A DNA stretch of 26,037 nt from JAGMXM01 sp964458325. GTDB taxonomy: Bacteria; Verrucomicrobiota; Verrucomicrobiia; Limisphaerales; UBA1319. This document shows, piece after piece, positions 9,469-18,870 of the stretch (position 1 is its first letter; each line of letters starts with the position of its first letter). Made by a program: the position numbers and the translations under genes. The DNA is taken from contig CAYWIM010000069.1 of assembly GCA_964458325.1 (NCBI GenBank), positions 1 through 26,037 on the forward strand, read 5' to 3'. The notes below the pieces were generated by a model that worked only from the letters and a program-made list of their open reading frames with translations, searched no databases and was not told the DNA's origin.

Positions 9469-12147
9469 ATGGCGCGTAAAGCTGCTAACGCCTCCTCCGA
9501 AACCCGCGGCCTGAGCGACATCCTGGGGCTGTTCCTTCTCGGCATGTCGCTGCTGGTGTTCATCGCGCTGTTCTCCTTTGATCCCGGCGATCTGGGCTTC
9601 AACCAGGTCCCCCCCAACGAACACGCCCACAACTGGATTGGCCCCATGGGCGCCTACATCGCCAACGCGCTGTTCCTGGTGGCCGGCGCGGCGGCCTTCC
9701 TGCTGCCCATCCTCCTGTTGGGATTGAGCCTGGGCTTTCTTTTCCAGCCGCTCGCTTACCTGCGACGGCGCTGGCCCTGGACCCTTGTTGTGATCCTCGC
9801 GACCGCCGGGGCCCTGGACTTGCTCGCCCCCGCGTTTCCATCCTGGAACGACGTCCTCAAGGAGAACCTCAACGCGCCCAGCGCCGGCGGCCTGCTCGGG
9901 CTCGCGCTCAACGATTACCTCTTCAGCCGGCTGTTCGGCCGCATCGGCGCGGCCACCCTCTACGGCACGTTCTACCTGATCGGCCTGGTCGGCCTGACCA
10001 ATTTCCAGCTCGGGGACTGGCTTCATCGCCTCTGGCGCTTCATCGCCCGCCGCCGGGCGGCCGCCAGCCCGTTCAGCGACAAAGACCTCGACCGCCGCGC
10101 CCGCGAGCTGGCCCGTGAAACCGAGCGGCTCGAAGAAGAAGCCGCCCGCTCCGGCCTTGGCCCCGACCTCAAACCCGTGCCCGAACCGACTGTCCGCGAC
10201 TTGAGCATCCCCCAGGCCGCTTCCGGACGAGCCGCACCCTCCGCCTCCAAATCCAAACCGGAGCCTTCCGGCATCGAAGGGGAGGTCATTCCCGCCCGTG
10301 AAGTGGCGTCGGCCGCCGCCCCAGCCGCCGCGACCACCGCCGACATTCTCGGTCGCAAACCCGCTGCCCCTTCCACCCCGTCCCCAACAGATGCGGCGGC
10401 CTCCCCGGATTCCTCCTCCAAGAAGCCGGAGCCGCCTCCTTCGTCTCCCCCGCCGCCGGCCTCGAAAACCCGGCCGGCCTCCCGCAAGCCCAAGCCCATC
10501 GCCGTGGCTGCCCCCCCGCAGATCGGCAATTACCAGCTCCCGTCCCTCGACCTCCTCAACCTGCCCGATCTCACCGTGCGCCCCACGGAGACCAAGGAAG
10601 AGCTCATGGCCAACGCGCGCCTCATGCAGAACACGCTGGCCCAATTCGATATCGAGGTCGCCCTGGGCGACATCACCAAAGGCCCCACCATCACTCGATA
10701 CGAGCTCCATCCCGCCCCCGGCGTCCGGCTCGAGAAGATCGTCGCCCTCAGCAACAACCTCGCCGCCGCGCTCAAGGCCGAGAATGTCCATATCCTCGCG
10801 CCCGTGCCCGGCAAGAGCTCGGTCGGCGTCGAGGTGCCCAATGCGGTCAAGACCAAGGTGATCATGCGCGAGCTGCTCGAATCCAAGGAGTGGCTCGAGA
10901 CCAAGAGCCGCATCCCGCTCGCCTTGGGCAAGGATGTCTATGGCCAACCCATCGTCGCCGATCTGTCGGAGATGCCGCACCTGCTCATCGCCGGAAGCAC
11001 CGGCTCCGGCAAGTCTGTCTGCATCAACGCCATCATCTCTTCGCTCCTCTACCGGTTCCCTCCGGACCAGCTGCGGTTCGTCATGATCGATCCCAAGGTG
11101 GTCGAGCTCCAGCACTACAACGCCCTCCCCCACCTCGTCGTCCCCGTCGTCACCGATCCGAAGAAGGTCATCCTCGCCCTCCGCTGGGTCGTCAGCGAGA
11201 TGGAGAAGCGCTATCAGATCTTCGCCCGCGTCGGCGTCCGCAATATCCGATCGTTCAACGAACGCCCCCGGCATAAGCCGCTCCCCCACGCCCAGCCCGA
11301 GCTGCCCCTCTCCGGCCGCAAGGAGCGGATCGAGCCCACATCCGATGGCTTCGCCGTCGAGGTCGACGAGGAGATCGTCGTGCCCCGCGACGAAGACATC
11401 GTCATCCCCGACAAGCTCAGCTACATCGTGGTCATCATCGATGAGCTGGCCGACCTGATGCTGGTGGCGCCCACTGACGTCGAGATGGCCATCGCCCGCA
11501 TCACGCAGATGGCTCGCGCGGCCGGCATCCACTGCATCGTCGCCACTCAGCGCCCCAGCGTCGATGTCATCACCGGCGTCATCAAGGCCAACATCCCCGC
11601 CCGCATCGCTTTCCAGGTCGCCGCCAAGGTCGATTCCCGCACCATCCTCGATGCGATGGGCGCCGACAAGCTCCTCGGCAAAGGCGACATGCTCTACCTG
11701 CCGCCGGGCTCCTCGAAGCTCCTCCGCGCCCAGGGCGCCCTCGTCACCGATCCCGAGATGCAGCACATCGTCGAATTCATCAATCGCCAAGGCAAGCCCA
11801 GCTACGAAATCGAGATCCATCAACAGCTCGCCCGCCCCCTCGAAGATTCCAACGGCGACTCCCGCACCGACGAGGACGAAGAACTCATCCAGCAGTGCAT
11901 CGAGGTCATCCATACCGAGCAGAAAGCCAGCGTGTCCCTCCTCCAGCGGCGCCTCCGCCTCGGTTACACCCGCGCTGCCCGCATCATGGACGAGCTCGAG
12001 GACCGAGGCATCGTCGGCCCCAGCAAAGGCGCCGAGCCGCGCGACATCCTCATCGACCTGGATCAGCCCGGCGACGTCGACGACGCTCCCCCACCCTCCC
12101 ACCCTCCCGCAACTCCTTCGCCCGGCACCGCGCCCCCTGCCCGATAA
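9469..12147 (+). CDS. ftsK: DNA translocase FtsK/SpoIIIE
   Basis: This 892-residue inner-membrane ATPase pumps chromosomal DNA through the division septum and aids dimer resolution. The order is: about four membrane segments (roughly 18-40, 57-85, 101-122 and 140-170), a Pro/Ala/Ser-rich linker to about residue 345, then the motor. The motor has Walker A GSTGSGKS at 509-516, Walker B IIDELADL with D658-E659, and the family block ATQRPSVDVITGVIKANIP. A C-terminal winged-helix gamma domain (about 805-875, with SVSLLQRRLRLGYTRAARIMDELE) reads the KOPS orientation sites. The loop of about 50 residues before Walker B is also present in E. coli FtsK and is not unusual. The ATG at 9469 puts the first helix in the usual place. 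Length is between SpoIIIE (about 790) and E. coli FtsK (1,329). Confidence 0.97.
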   Translation: MARKAANASSETRGLSDILGLFLLGMSLLVFIALFSFDPGDLGFNQVPPNEHAHNWIGPMGAYIANALFLVAGAAAFLLPILLLGLSLGFLFQPLAYLRRRWPWTLVVILATAGALDLLAPAFPSWNDVLKENLNAPSAGGLLGLALNDYLFSRLFGRIGAATLYGTFYLIGLVGLTNFQLGDWLHRLWRFIARRRAAASPFSDKDLDRRARELARETERLEEEAARSGLGPDLKPVPEPTVRDLSIPQAASGRAAPSASKSKPEPSGIEGEVIPAREVASAAAPAAATTADILGRKPAAPSTPSPTDAAASPDSSSKKPEPPPSSPPPPASKTRPASRKPKPIAVAAPPQIGNYQLPSLDLLNLPDLTVRPTETKEELMANARLMQNTLAQFDIEVALGDITKGPTITRYELHPAPGVRLEKIVALSNNLAAALKAENVHILAPVPGKSSVGVEVPNAVKTKVIMRELLESKEWLETKSRIPLALGKDVYGQPIVADLSEMPHLLIAGSTGSGKSVCINAIISSLLYRFPPDQLRFVMIDPKVVELQHYNALPHLVVPVVTDPKKVILALRWVVSEMEKRYQIFARVGVRNIRSFNERPRHKPLPHAQPELPLSGRKERIEPTSDGFAVEVDEEIVVPRDEDIVIPDKLSYIVVIIDELADLMLVAPTDVEMAIARITQMARAAGIHCIVATQRPSVDVITGVIKANIPARIAFQVAAKVDSRTILDAMGADKLLGKGDMLYLPPGSSKLLRAQGALVTDPEMQHIVEFINRQGKPSYEIEIHQQLARPLEDSNGDSRTDEDEELIQQCIEVIHTEQKASVSLLQRRLRLGYTRAARIMDELEDRGIVGPSKGAEPRDILIDLDQPGDVDDAPPPSHPPATPSPGTAPPAR

Positions 12148-12589
12148 TCCGTCCTAACCCGGATATTTCACACCCCGATGGAAACGCCGACACGCTGCCG
12201 GGTGAGGGCGCCCGGCCTACAGCTCGCAAGCCTGCTCTCATTCCCTCCCCCCGCGAGGCGCGAGCGGGGGGAGATGTTCCAACAATACACGACCGCCTCT
12301 CCCCGGCCCTCCCCTCCACTGCCATGGAGGGGAGGGAGAAGACGATCCGCTGCCAGCGCGCAAGTTCTCCAGCACGCTGTCTGGAAGTGCTTGTCCAACA
12401 CGATGCCTGGAAGCGATTGACAGAATTTGACCTGATCGCAACGAGCTTGGCTTTTCAGGAATTCCAGGCACGCTGGAGAGTAATCCCGAACATGGTTCCA
12501 AGAGCCGAAGAATTTTGTCTTACGCCCCCAGACGCGCCTCGCGAATCTTCCGCATTGACCCCCGTGCGCGTTCCGCCTACACACGAAGC
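12148..12589. other. Intergenic region between ftsK and araB
   Basis: Apart from the dispersed repeat copy B, no gene is supported in this 440-bp gap. The stretch 12400-12500 is less GC-rich and presumably carries the araB promoter, but I see no convincing -35/-10 pair. Confidence 0.5.
12227..12388 (-). repeat. Dispersed hairpin-rich intergenic repeat, copy B (inverted)
   Basis: Its reverse complement matches positions 2-168 block by block. It contains two perfect stems: CCCCCCGC (12247-12254) with GCGGGGGG (12264-12271), and CCCCTCCA (12311-12318) with TGGAGGGG (12325-12332). Copies A and B differ mainly by small insertions near the second hairpin. It lies between two genes, as dispersed palindromic repeats usually do. 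No open frame fits a protein. Confidence 0.7.
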
Positions 12590-14170
12590 ATGGCCATCGT
12601 AGCAGGCGTCGACTTTGGCACGCTCAGCGTGCGCGTCTCCATCGTCCATCACCAGCAGGGACGCCTCGGCTCCGCCGTCGCGGAATACCCCCTCCACCGG
12701 AGAAAGGACGACCCCGACCACGCGACCCAGTCGCATGCCGATCAGATGCAGGCGCTGGTCCAGGCGACCCGCGCCGCCCTCGAAGCGGCCAGCGTGCCCG
12801 GCCGCGATGTGGCGGCCATCGCCCTCGATACCACCGGATCGAGCGTGATCCCTGTCGGCGAAGGGCTCGCCCCCTTGGACGACTACTACCTCTGGTGCGA
12901 TCACCGCGCCAAAACCGAGGCGGCCCAGATCACCGAAGCCGCCCACCGCCTCGCCCTCGAAGCGATCCGCTGGTGCGGCGGCGTCTACTCATCGGAGTGG
13001 GGATTCTCCAAGCTGCTCCACTGGCTCCGCCATCACCCCGATCAACGCGGCCGCATGGCCACCGCCCTCGAGCACTGCGACATGGTCGCGGCCGTCCTTT
13101 GCGGAATCCGCGATCCTCGGCGCGTCCCTCGCAGCATCTGCGCCATGGGCCACAAATGGATGTGGAATGCCTCGCTGGGCGGGTTGCCGCCCGAGGATTT
13201 CCTCGTCCAGGTCGATCCGCTATTCAAGGGCATCCGCGCCAAGCTCGATGGCGCCTATGCCACGTCCGACCAGATCGCCGGCCGGCTCTGTCCCGAGTGG
13301 GCCACCCAGCTCGGTCTCAAGCCGGGCATCCCCATCCCCGTCGGCGCGTTCGACGCCCATTGGGATGCCATCGGCGCCGGCATCCGCGAAGGGGATGTCG
13401 TCAACGTTGTGGGCACATCGACCTGCATCATGGCCATCGCGCGCGAAGCCCGGCTCATCCCCGGCGTCTGCGGTGTTGTGCCCGGCTCGATCCACCCGCG
13501 GTTCACCGGCATCGAAGCCGGCCTGTCCGCCACTGGCGACATCTTCGACGCCATCGCGCGGCGCGCCGGCTCGACGGTCCCCGTTCTCTCGGCGGATCTG
13601 GCCGGGCACCGCGCCGGCCAGACCGGCCTGCTCCGTCTCACTTGGGACAACGGCGACCGCACCGTCCTGGTCAATCCCGAGCTGGGCGGCGTCACGCTCG
13701 GCTGGAACCTGGTCCACACGGCGCAAGACGAGCTGTTCGCCGCTCTCGAAGGCACCGCCTTCCACACCCGCGTCATCCTCGAGCGCATGGCCGAATACGG
13801 CGTCCCGATCCACCGCGTCATCAATGGCGGCGGCATCCCCCAAAAAAACGAGGTCCTCAACCAGGTCTACGCCAGCGTTCTCAACAAGCCCGTCCGCGTG
13901 CCTCTGGCCGAAGTGACGAGCCTCGGCTCCGCCATCTTCGCCTTCCTGGGCGCCGGCGTGTTCCCCACGATCGAGGATGCCCAGCAAGCCCTCTGTCCCT
14001 CCTATCGCACCGTCGAGCCCGACCCAAACGCCGCCGCCGTATACGAGAAGCTCTTCCCCCTCTATCGCCGCCTCTATTTCGCCCTCGGCCAGCCCGGCTC
14101 GGATCCGGCGGCGCTTGGCGACGTTCTCCCCGCCCTGCGCGCCATCGCCGCCCAGTCGCGACGCCTGTGA
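12590..14170 (+). CDS. araB: L-ribulokinase (FGGY family)
   Basis: This 526-residue cytosolic kinase phosphorylates L-ribulose to L-ribulose 5-phosphate in arabinose breakdown. It has the N-terminal phosphate loop DFGTLSVR at 8-15, the ribulokinase-typical GGVYSSEW at 130-137, the catalytic Asp at D255 in GAFDAHWDAIGAG, and the second FGGY signature GGGIPQKNEVLNQVYASVL near 415-435. YSSEW and overall length (AraB is 530-570) favour ribulokinase over xylulokinase. The ATG at 12590 was chosen because MAIVAGVDFG is the normal FGGY start; an ATG at 12515 would add 25 residues with no homology sense. No araA, araD or arabinose transporter gene is in the window, so the pathway partners must lie elsewhere. 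It is convergent with the restriction-modification operon. Confidence 0.93.
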   Translation: MAIVAGVDFGTLSVRVSIVHHQQGRLGSAVAEYPLHRRKDDPDHATQSHADQMQALVQATRAALEAASVPGRDVAAIALDTTGSSVIPVGEGLAPLDDYYLWCDHRAKTEAAQITEAAHRLALEAIRWCGGVYSSEWGFSKLLHWLRHHPDQRGRMATALEHCDMVAAVLCGIRDPRRVPRSICAMGHKWMWNASLGGLPPEDFLVQVDPLFKGIRAKLDGAYATSDQIAGRLCPEWATQLGLKPGIPIPVGAFDAHWDAIGAGIREGDVVNVVGTSTCIMAIAREARLIPGVCGVVPGSIHPRFTGIEAGLSATGDIFDAIARRAGSTVPVLSADLAGHRAGQTGLLRLTWDNGDRTVLVNPELGGVTLGWNLVHTAQDELFAALEGTAFHTRVILERMAEYGVPIHRVINGGGIPQKNEVLNQVYASVLNKPVRVPLAEVTSLGSAIFAFLGAGVFPTIEDAQQALCPSYRTVEPDPNAAAVYEKLFPLYRRLYFALGQPGSDPAALGDVLPALRAIAAQSRRL

Positions 14171-14246
14171 CCCAACGCCAAGCCAGCCGCTCACGAGCCG
14201 CGTGATCAGCTGCCGCATTGCCGCGGCGACGGGCCCGCGTTCCTCC

Positions 14247-15110
14247 TCATTCTGTCAACCGACATTTCCATATCAGGGTCAACGCATGGTCCACAATGCT
14301 CCGGATCTCCTTAAAGAAGAGCTTTGGCTTGCCGACACGCTCAACGGCATCTTTGACGAAATCTCGCAGCGCCTCGTCCTTGATCGTCAAATGGCTCAGC
14401 CGCCATCGCACCACGTGCAAGATGTGTCGATCGTAGGCGGGGGCGTCACCGAACAGCGCCTTGACGGACACCAGCCCGCTCTGGAGGCCGGAAGTGTAGT
14501 CCCGCAGCGCTGTGCAGGTCGGGCGAATCTTGCTCCCATCGATCTCCGCCAGGCCAAGCTGAACGAGTGCATGGGCAAGTTTGCCCGCCTCCCTGGCTTC
14601 GATCTCGCCTCGGGCCACCAAGTCGGCGTAGGCCGTTTGCTCCTCGGTGGAGCATACGTCCCAGGCGGCCTCGAGGGCGCTGCCGTGTTCCGCCTGGACC
14701 CAGGCGGCCGCCCGGCGCACATCCGCAAGGGTAACCGGCCTCTTTGCGTCTTCGAACAGGCGTCTGGCCAGACACACAGCCAGCCGCGGTATGCCCCCGG
14801 TCGTGTTGGCAAACTCTTTTTCGACCCCCTTCTCAAGCCCTCCATGCGCATCCGCCAGCGGCTTGAGCAGTGCCTCCAGTTCGGCAGGTGTCAGTGTCTT
14901 CAGCCGCGTGGGCGGGTCCTCGAATCGCTCCCAGAAATCCGACGCCCTCCCGGTGGCGCTCTTGCAGAGCTGGCGCAGCGGCTTCCGGCTCGTGGCCAGA
15001 AGATTCACGCTCCCGACTTTCGCGAAGCCCGCCAGGTTGTCCCAGAGGTTCTTGGTCAGGCCCGAGCAGTCGAGCGGTTGGTCCATGCCATCCATGATGA
15101 TCAACACCAA
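14247..15110 (-). pseudogene. C-terminal half of a second AAA/STAND-like ATPase, out of frame with the upstream fusion
   Basis: This frame gives about 287 residues that continue the fusion gene after a +1 frame change at the A run 15109-15112. It opens with a Walker B-like LVLIIMDGMD, followed by a sensor-like LLATSRKPLRQL and SDFWERF. Next comes a lid-type NTTGGIPRLAVCLARRLF, and then winged-helix and helical segments ending near LTLIWKCRLTE. It has no P-loop. The upstream frame already contains a whole ATPase with its own lid. I therefore read this as the rear half of a second ATPase whose front half has been deleted, rather than as a simple one-base frameshift. The in-frame upstream extension to 15200 is only a shadow of the other frame. 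Separate translation, for example from the ATG at 15099, has no supporting ribosome-binding site. Confidence 0.65.
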
Positions 15111-18100
15111 AATGCTCGTTGTCCGCGGTCTTCTCGTCCACCACTTCCTTGACAAGCTCAAGCGCCACGGATGCCTGCTTCCTCTGCTTGCACAAGGCAA
15201 AGATCCGGTGGCAGATGCCTTGGATCAGGAGAGGCTGGCAGGCCGTGATCTGAATGATGCGCCGGATCGCCTCCTCCGCATACACCAGGCGTCCGCTCAC
15301 CGGCTTCTCGATCAGCCGTCGGGCCTCATCGGGTTCGAGACCACGGAGTGTCACCGGATCCCCGAGGCTGAACAGGATGTTCCAGTAATCTTTGCGCAGC
15401 CGGCGGATGGTGCGTGAACCCGTGAAGATACCGGCCACCTCCCCTTGGTGCTGGAACAAATGCCGGAGGTTTTCCGGAACCTGGTCGCTCGTAATCCTGC
15501 TGTCGATCCCGTCTTGAATTCGGTCAAATTCCTCGAGCACCAGCAGTAGTCGCCTCGGCGCCAGCGCCGTGCGTATGGCGTGGAATAAAGTCTTGAATGT
15601 CGTCCAAGGCTGGTCCGCTCTGATCAGCTCTGGTGTTCTGGAGTCCAAGAACGTCCGAAATCCCAGGTCATTTACTGGAGGCACGATCCCCACCCCTGGC
15701 AGCTCAAGCTGCGGCAGCGCATGGCAGGCTGCGGTAATGAGTTCCCGGGCTATGCCGATGAAGATGTTTCGCGTCGGGATCCCAGGCCGCGCGGTTGCGC
15801 CTGTTTCACCCTCGAAGTCCTGGAAATCAATAAACACCGGCACCCATGCTGCTGGCAAACGACATCGGGTGAGGTGTTTCAGCAGCCATGTCTTCCCAAT
15901 GCCCCGGTTTCCTTCCACCAGAAGAATGGTCGTGGCGCTGGGACGTTCCAGGTTTTCGATAATCCGGCGGAGCTCGGCCTCGCGGCCGAAGAACATCCGT
16001 TCATGCTTGCCCTCCGGCAGCCGGCGGTAGATGTATGGATTCTCGCCCAGGTCGCCGGCCGCCGTTGCCGCGACCCGCAAGGACACAACCTCGAACGCCA
16101 GCTCGATTTCTCCGCTGGCCTCCGATTCGTCCATTCGCCGCCCATTCCAAGCGAGGAACAAGGGCTGCTTGCCGCTTTCCTTGCCAACAACCTTCACGGG
16201 CCAGTGGTGGCTCCCCCCCGGCCTCAACCAACTGCAGCTGGATTGCGATTCAAACGGGCGGGTTTCAAAGGTTAGCTTTCGCAGCGGCAACAGCCCTTCG
16301 TTCGTTACCGAGATCGAAACATCGGCGGGGATCCCGAGCGTCACCAGCGCGGGCGCGAGCGACGCGCTGATCCGGGTCGCCTCCACGTGGCTTTCGTGGT
16401 CCGCTCGCCAGATGCTCCGCAGGCCGTCATAAAGCGCCTCCATGCGGTTACGGATGGTGTATATGTGCGTTCCGCCCGCGCCATAGAATACTCGTTTTGC
16501 CGGTTCACGCAGCTCCTTGTAGGCGCGGCGAAAAGGATTCTCCCGATGGTGCGTCTGCAGCCACCAAGCCTGCAAACTCGAGAACCGCTCCGGACCGGCC
16601 GGCAATGCAAGGATCTCCAGCAGACGGCCGCCAAAATCGTGAAAGCCCTCGAGCCAGTCGAACAACGGGTCAACGCCATCATCCACGGTGTCGTCACGCC
16701 GGATTTTGCCCAACCGCGCCACCAGCTCTCCAAGAACCTCACGGGGTGTCTTGCCTCCTGGCTCGTCCCCCGTCGGCTCCACCATAGCGCGGACCAGCTC
16801 GTCCTCCAGCAGAAACCGCACCGAAGCTGAAAAGCCGGGCTTCGACTCCAGCACGCGAATGATGCCCTCCAGGCTCTGGCCGGCAGTCACGTGGCGGATG
16901 GCGTCCGGCGGCACGCCGCCGGCAAATATGGGAACCGCCAGTTGCTCGACGTCCTTCTTTCTCAGCCGACCGATAGACCCGCTCAGGCTTTGCCCCTTCA
17001 TCCACGCCTGATACGGCTCCGTGGCCAGCAGCCGCGGCAAGTAGTTTGCCAGCGCCGAGTCGGAAACGCGGATGATGTCAACCCCGCTGGACGCAACCAT
17101 TCGCGGCCCTCCCCCGGCCACCACCGCCACCTTTCCAATCGTGCCTGCGACCGTGAGCAGAATGTCCCCTTCTTGCAGAAAGCAATGGTAGGCGGCGCGC
17201 GCAATCCCGTCTTTGGTCATCCGTGCCATGCTGGGCGATGGCGCCAGCTTAATGCCTGCCGAGGGCGCGAGTTTCAAGAGGTCACGAACCCTCACCAGCC
17301 GGACATCCTCGGCTCCCTCTGCTGGCTTCTCCGCTTTCTCGTCCAGGATGTCCGTGCGCCGGCAGCTCATCCCGGACCATACCGAGCAGTTCGCGTTGTG
17401 CAGCGTTTGGATCTTCGTCTGCTTGTCCATGCGCTGGATTGCGTCCAGGAGCAGCTGCAGTTGATCAACCCCTGTGGACTTGGGAACAAGCTCCCACCGC
17501 CGACCAGCAAGTTTTTCGGCGCTCTCCCAGCTAACACGGTCTTCCAGTTTTCCCAGGTCGCCAGCAGGCGGCGGCTCCTCTCGCAGCACGGCGGGTTCGC
17601 TAACCTCATGAACGGCGCGAGTCCTGATCATTCCGACCAGGCCCGCCAGCAGATCGTTCTTCCCCCCCGCTTCCTCGTAGCCCCGCAAAATTTCCCTCGT
17701 TGCCGCCCCTTGGATAAAGGCAATGGACTTCGCCGGCTCGATGCGATGAACCGCCAGCAGGCTCGTGCGAATCTCGCCCAGCCCATGAATCTCGCCAGCG
17801 GGCAATGATATGACGGCTTCCAAACGATAGTCCTGCACAAGCCGCTTTCGCAGCCGCTCCTCACCGCCCTCCCGGTAGAGGAAAGCCTCCGGCATCAGCA
17901 CCACCGCCCGACCGCCGGGGCGCAAGTGTGCCAGGATGTGCTGGAGAATGAGGGTCTCCGTGGATCGGGATCGAATTGGAAATCGGGCCGCCTGCTCGGG
18001 CGATGCGCCGCTCCCGATCGGAGCGCTGCAGAGAATGACGTCATAACCATCGTCCTGGCCGGCTTCGAGGATCGGGCGATCGAGCGCGTCTCCGACTTCC

Positions 18101-18870
18101 AATCGAGGACGGGTGACGCCTGCGAGCATCAGATGAGCAAGTGCCACAAGGCAAATGTGCGGATTGAGTTCGATCCCGAAGAACGTTGATGCCATGACCG
18201 ACTGAGCCGCTGCCGGATTTTCGTGGCGCAATGCCGGCAAGATAATCCGCTTGGCGGTGCGCACCAGCAAGGTGCCGAAGCCCGAGCACGGATTGTAGAT
18301 CCGCTCGCCAGGTCTAGGTGCTGCCAAATCGACCATCAAATCAGCGACGGAATTTGGCGTTTGAAACAGGCCCACATGGCCCTCAAGAAGGTAATGGCTA
18401 ATAGCATGTTCCAGAGGGAGAACCATCTCCGTCGCGATGTGGGCTGCTTTAGGACCGAATCGAACCGTGTCAGCATCCATCGGGCTTACAGCCGCTCGGT
18501 ATGAGGACGGGTGAATGGCTGCCGGTTTCAGGAGACGCGGCAGCATTCTCAAGGGACTGCTCGCCGGACTGCTTTCCAAATGCGGAAATACTTGCTGCTC
18601 GATGTATTTACCTAACTCTGCAGGCGGCACTGATTTCAATATTTCCCAGCGCGCGTTTTCGGGAAATTCACAACTGTACTGTGCGCCATTGAATTCCGCG
18701 ACGGCCCGCCTCTCTTCCTCCAGGTGCTCTTCAATACGCAATATGGAAAGAAACGCGAGAACCGGAAGCAGGTCTTCAGCCCCAATTGGCTCGGATTCAA
18801 GCATCCAATGCAATGAAGCGGAATATGGGTCCTGTGCCTGGCGGTATCGGTTCCTATAGCCCATAATCAC
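14833..18870 (-). CDS. Fusion: dead HsdM-like MTase, HsdS-like TRD, Ig-like domain and AAA ATPase; frame broken near 15110
   Basis: The frame has 1,345 residues, of which about 1-1254 are credible. Order: residues 1-160, HsdM-like N-terminal helices; 165-380, an HsdM methyltransferase core (FQTPNSVADLMVDL, FFGIELNP, LRPGGRAVVLMP) with degenerate motif I NPCSGFG (193-199) and motif IV SAPI (282-285) in place of NPPY/F. About 480-670 is one HsdS-like target-recognition unit, with GDILLTVAGTIGKVAVV near 565-585. About 670-840 is unassigned, and 845-945 is an Ig-like beta domain. An AAA/STAND-type ATPase follows from MFFGRE, with GNRGIGKT at 987-994, LLLVLEEFDRI near 1110 and the lid ACQPLLIQGIC. 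The last 90 residues are out of frame. The GTG start at 18870 overlaps the hsdS stop by 4 nt (GTGA), implying coupled translation; an ATG at 18864 is the alternative. It is probably defence-related, but its function is unknown. Confidence 0.8.
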   Translation of the reverse strand: MIMGYRNRYRQAQDPYSASLHWMLESEPIGAEDLLPVLAFLSILRIEEHLEEERRAVAEFNGAQYSCEFPENARWEILKSVPPAELGKYIEQQVFPHLESSPASSPLRMLPRLLKPAAIHPSSYRAAVSPMDADTVRFGPKAAHIATEMVLPLEHAISHYLLEGHVGLFQTPNSVADLMVDLAAPRPGERIYNPCSGFGTLLVRTAKRIILPALRHENPAAAQSVMASTFFGIELNPHICLVALAHLMLAGVTRPRLEVGDALDRPILEAGQDDGYDVILCSAPIGSGASPEQAARFPIRSRSTETLILQHILAHLRPGGRAVVLMPEAFLYREGGEERLRKRLVQDYRLEAVISLPAGEIHGLGEIRTSLLAVHRIEPAKSIAFIQGAATREILRGYEEAGGKNDLLAGLVGMIRTRAVHEVSEPAVLREEPPPAGDLGKLEDRVSWESAEKLAGRRWELVPKSTGVDQLQLLLDAIQRMDKQTKIQTLHNANCSVWSGMSCRRTDILDEKAEKPAEGAEDVRLVRVRDLLKLAPSAGIKLAPSPSMARMTKDGIARAAYHCFLQEGDILLTVAGTIGKVAVVAGGGPRMVASSGVDIIRVSDSALANYLPRLLATEPYQAWMKGQSLSGSIGRLRKKDVEQLAVPIFAGGVPPDAIRHVTAGQSLEGIIRVLESKPGFSASVRFLLEDELVRAMVEPTGDEPGGKTPREVLGELVARLGKIRRDDTVDDGVDPLFDWLEGFHDFGGRLLEILALPAGPERFSSLQAWWLQTHHRENPFRRAYKELREPAKRVFYGAGGTHIYTIRNRMEALYDGLRSIWRADHESHVEATRISASLAPALVTLGIPADVSISVTNEGLLPLRKLTFETRPFESQSSCSWLRPGGSHHWPVKVVGKESGKQPLFLAWNGRRMDESEASGEIELAFEVVSLRVAATAAGDLGENPYIYRRLPEGKHERMFFGREAELRRIIENLERPSATTILLVEGNRGIGKTWLLKHLTRCRLPAAWVPVFIDFQDFEGETGATARPGIPTRNIFIGIARELITAACHALPQLELPGVGIVPPVNDLGFRTFLDSRTPELIRADQPWTTFKTLFHAIRTALAPRRLLLVLEEFDRIQDGIDSRITSDQVPENLRHLFQHQGEVAGIFTGSRTIRRLRKDYWNILFSLGDPVTLRGLEPDEARRLIEKPVSGRLVYAEEAIRRIIQITACQPLLIQGICHRIFALCKQRKQASVALELVKEVVDEKTADNEHFGVDHHGWHGPTARLLGPDQEPLGQPGGLRESRERESSGHEPEAAAPALQERHREGVGFLGAIRGPAHAAEDTDTCRTGGTAQAAGGCAWRA

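Noticed and set aside
11263..11412. Apparent insertion of about 50 residues in the FtsK motor before Walker B
   Set aside because: E. coli FtsK has a loop of similar size at the same place, so this is normal variation.
9403..12102. Very long open frame antisense to ftsK
   Set aside because: It has an Asp/Gly/Glu-rich, repetitive composition typical of the reverse frame of a GC-rich gene, and ftsK on the other strand has clear motifs.
15105..15115. Programmed ribosomal frameshift joining the two ATPase frames
   Set aside because: The needed shift is +1 and the site shows no known +1 slippery context, stop codon or structure; the missing P-loop in the second frame points to a deletion instead.
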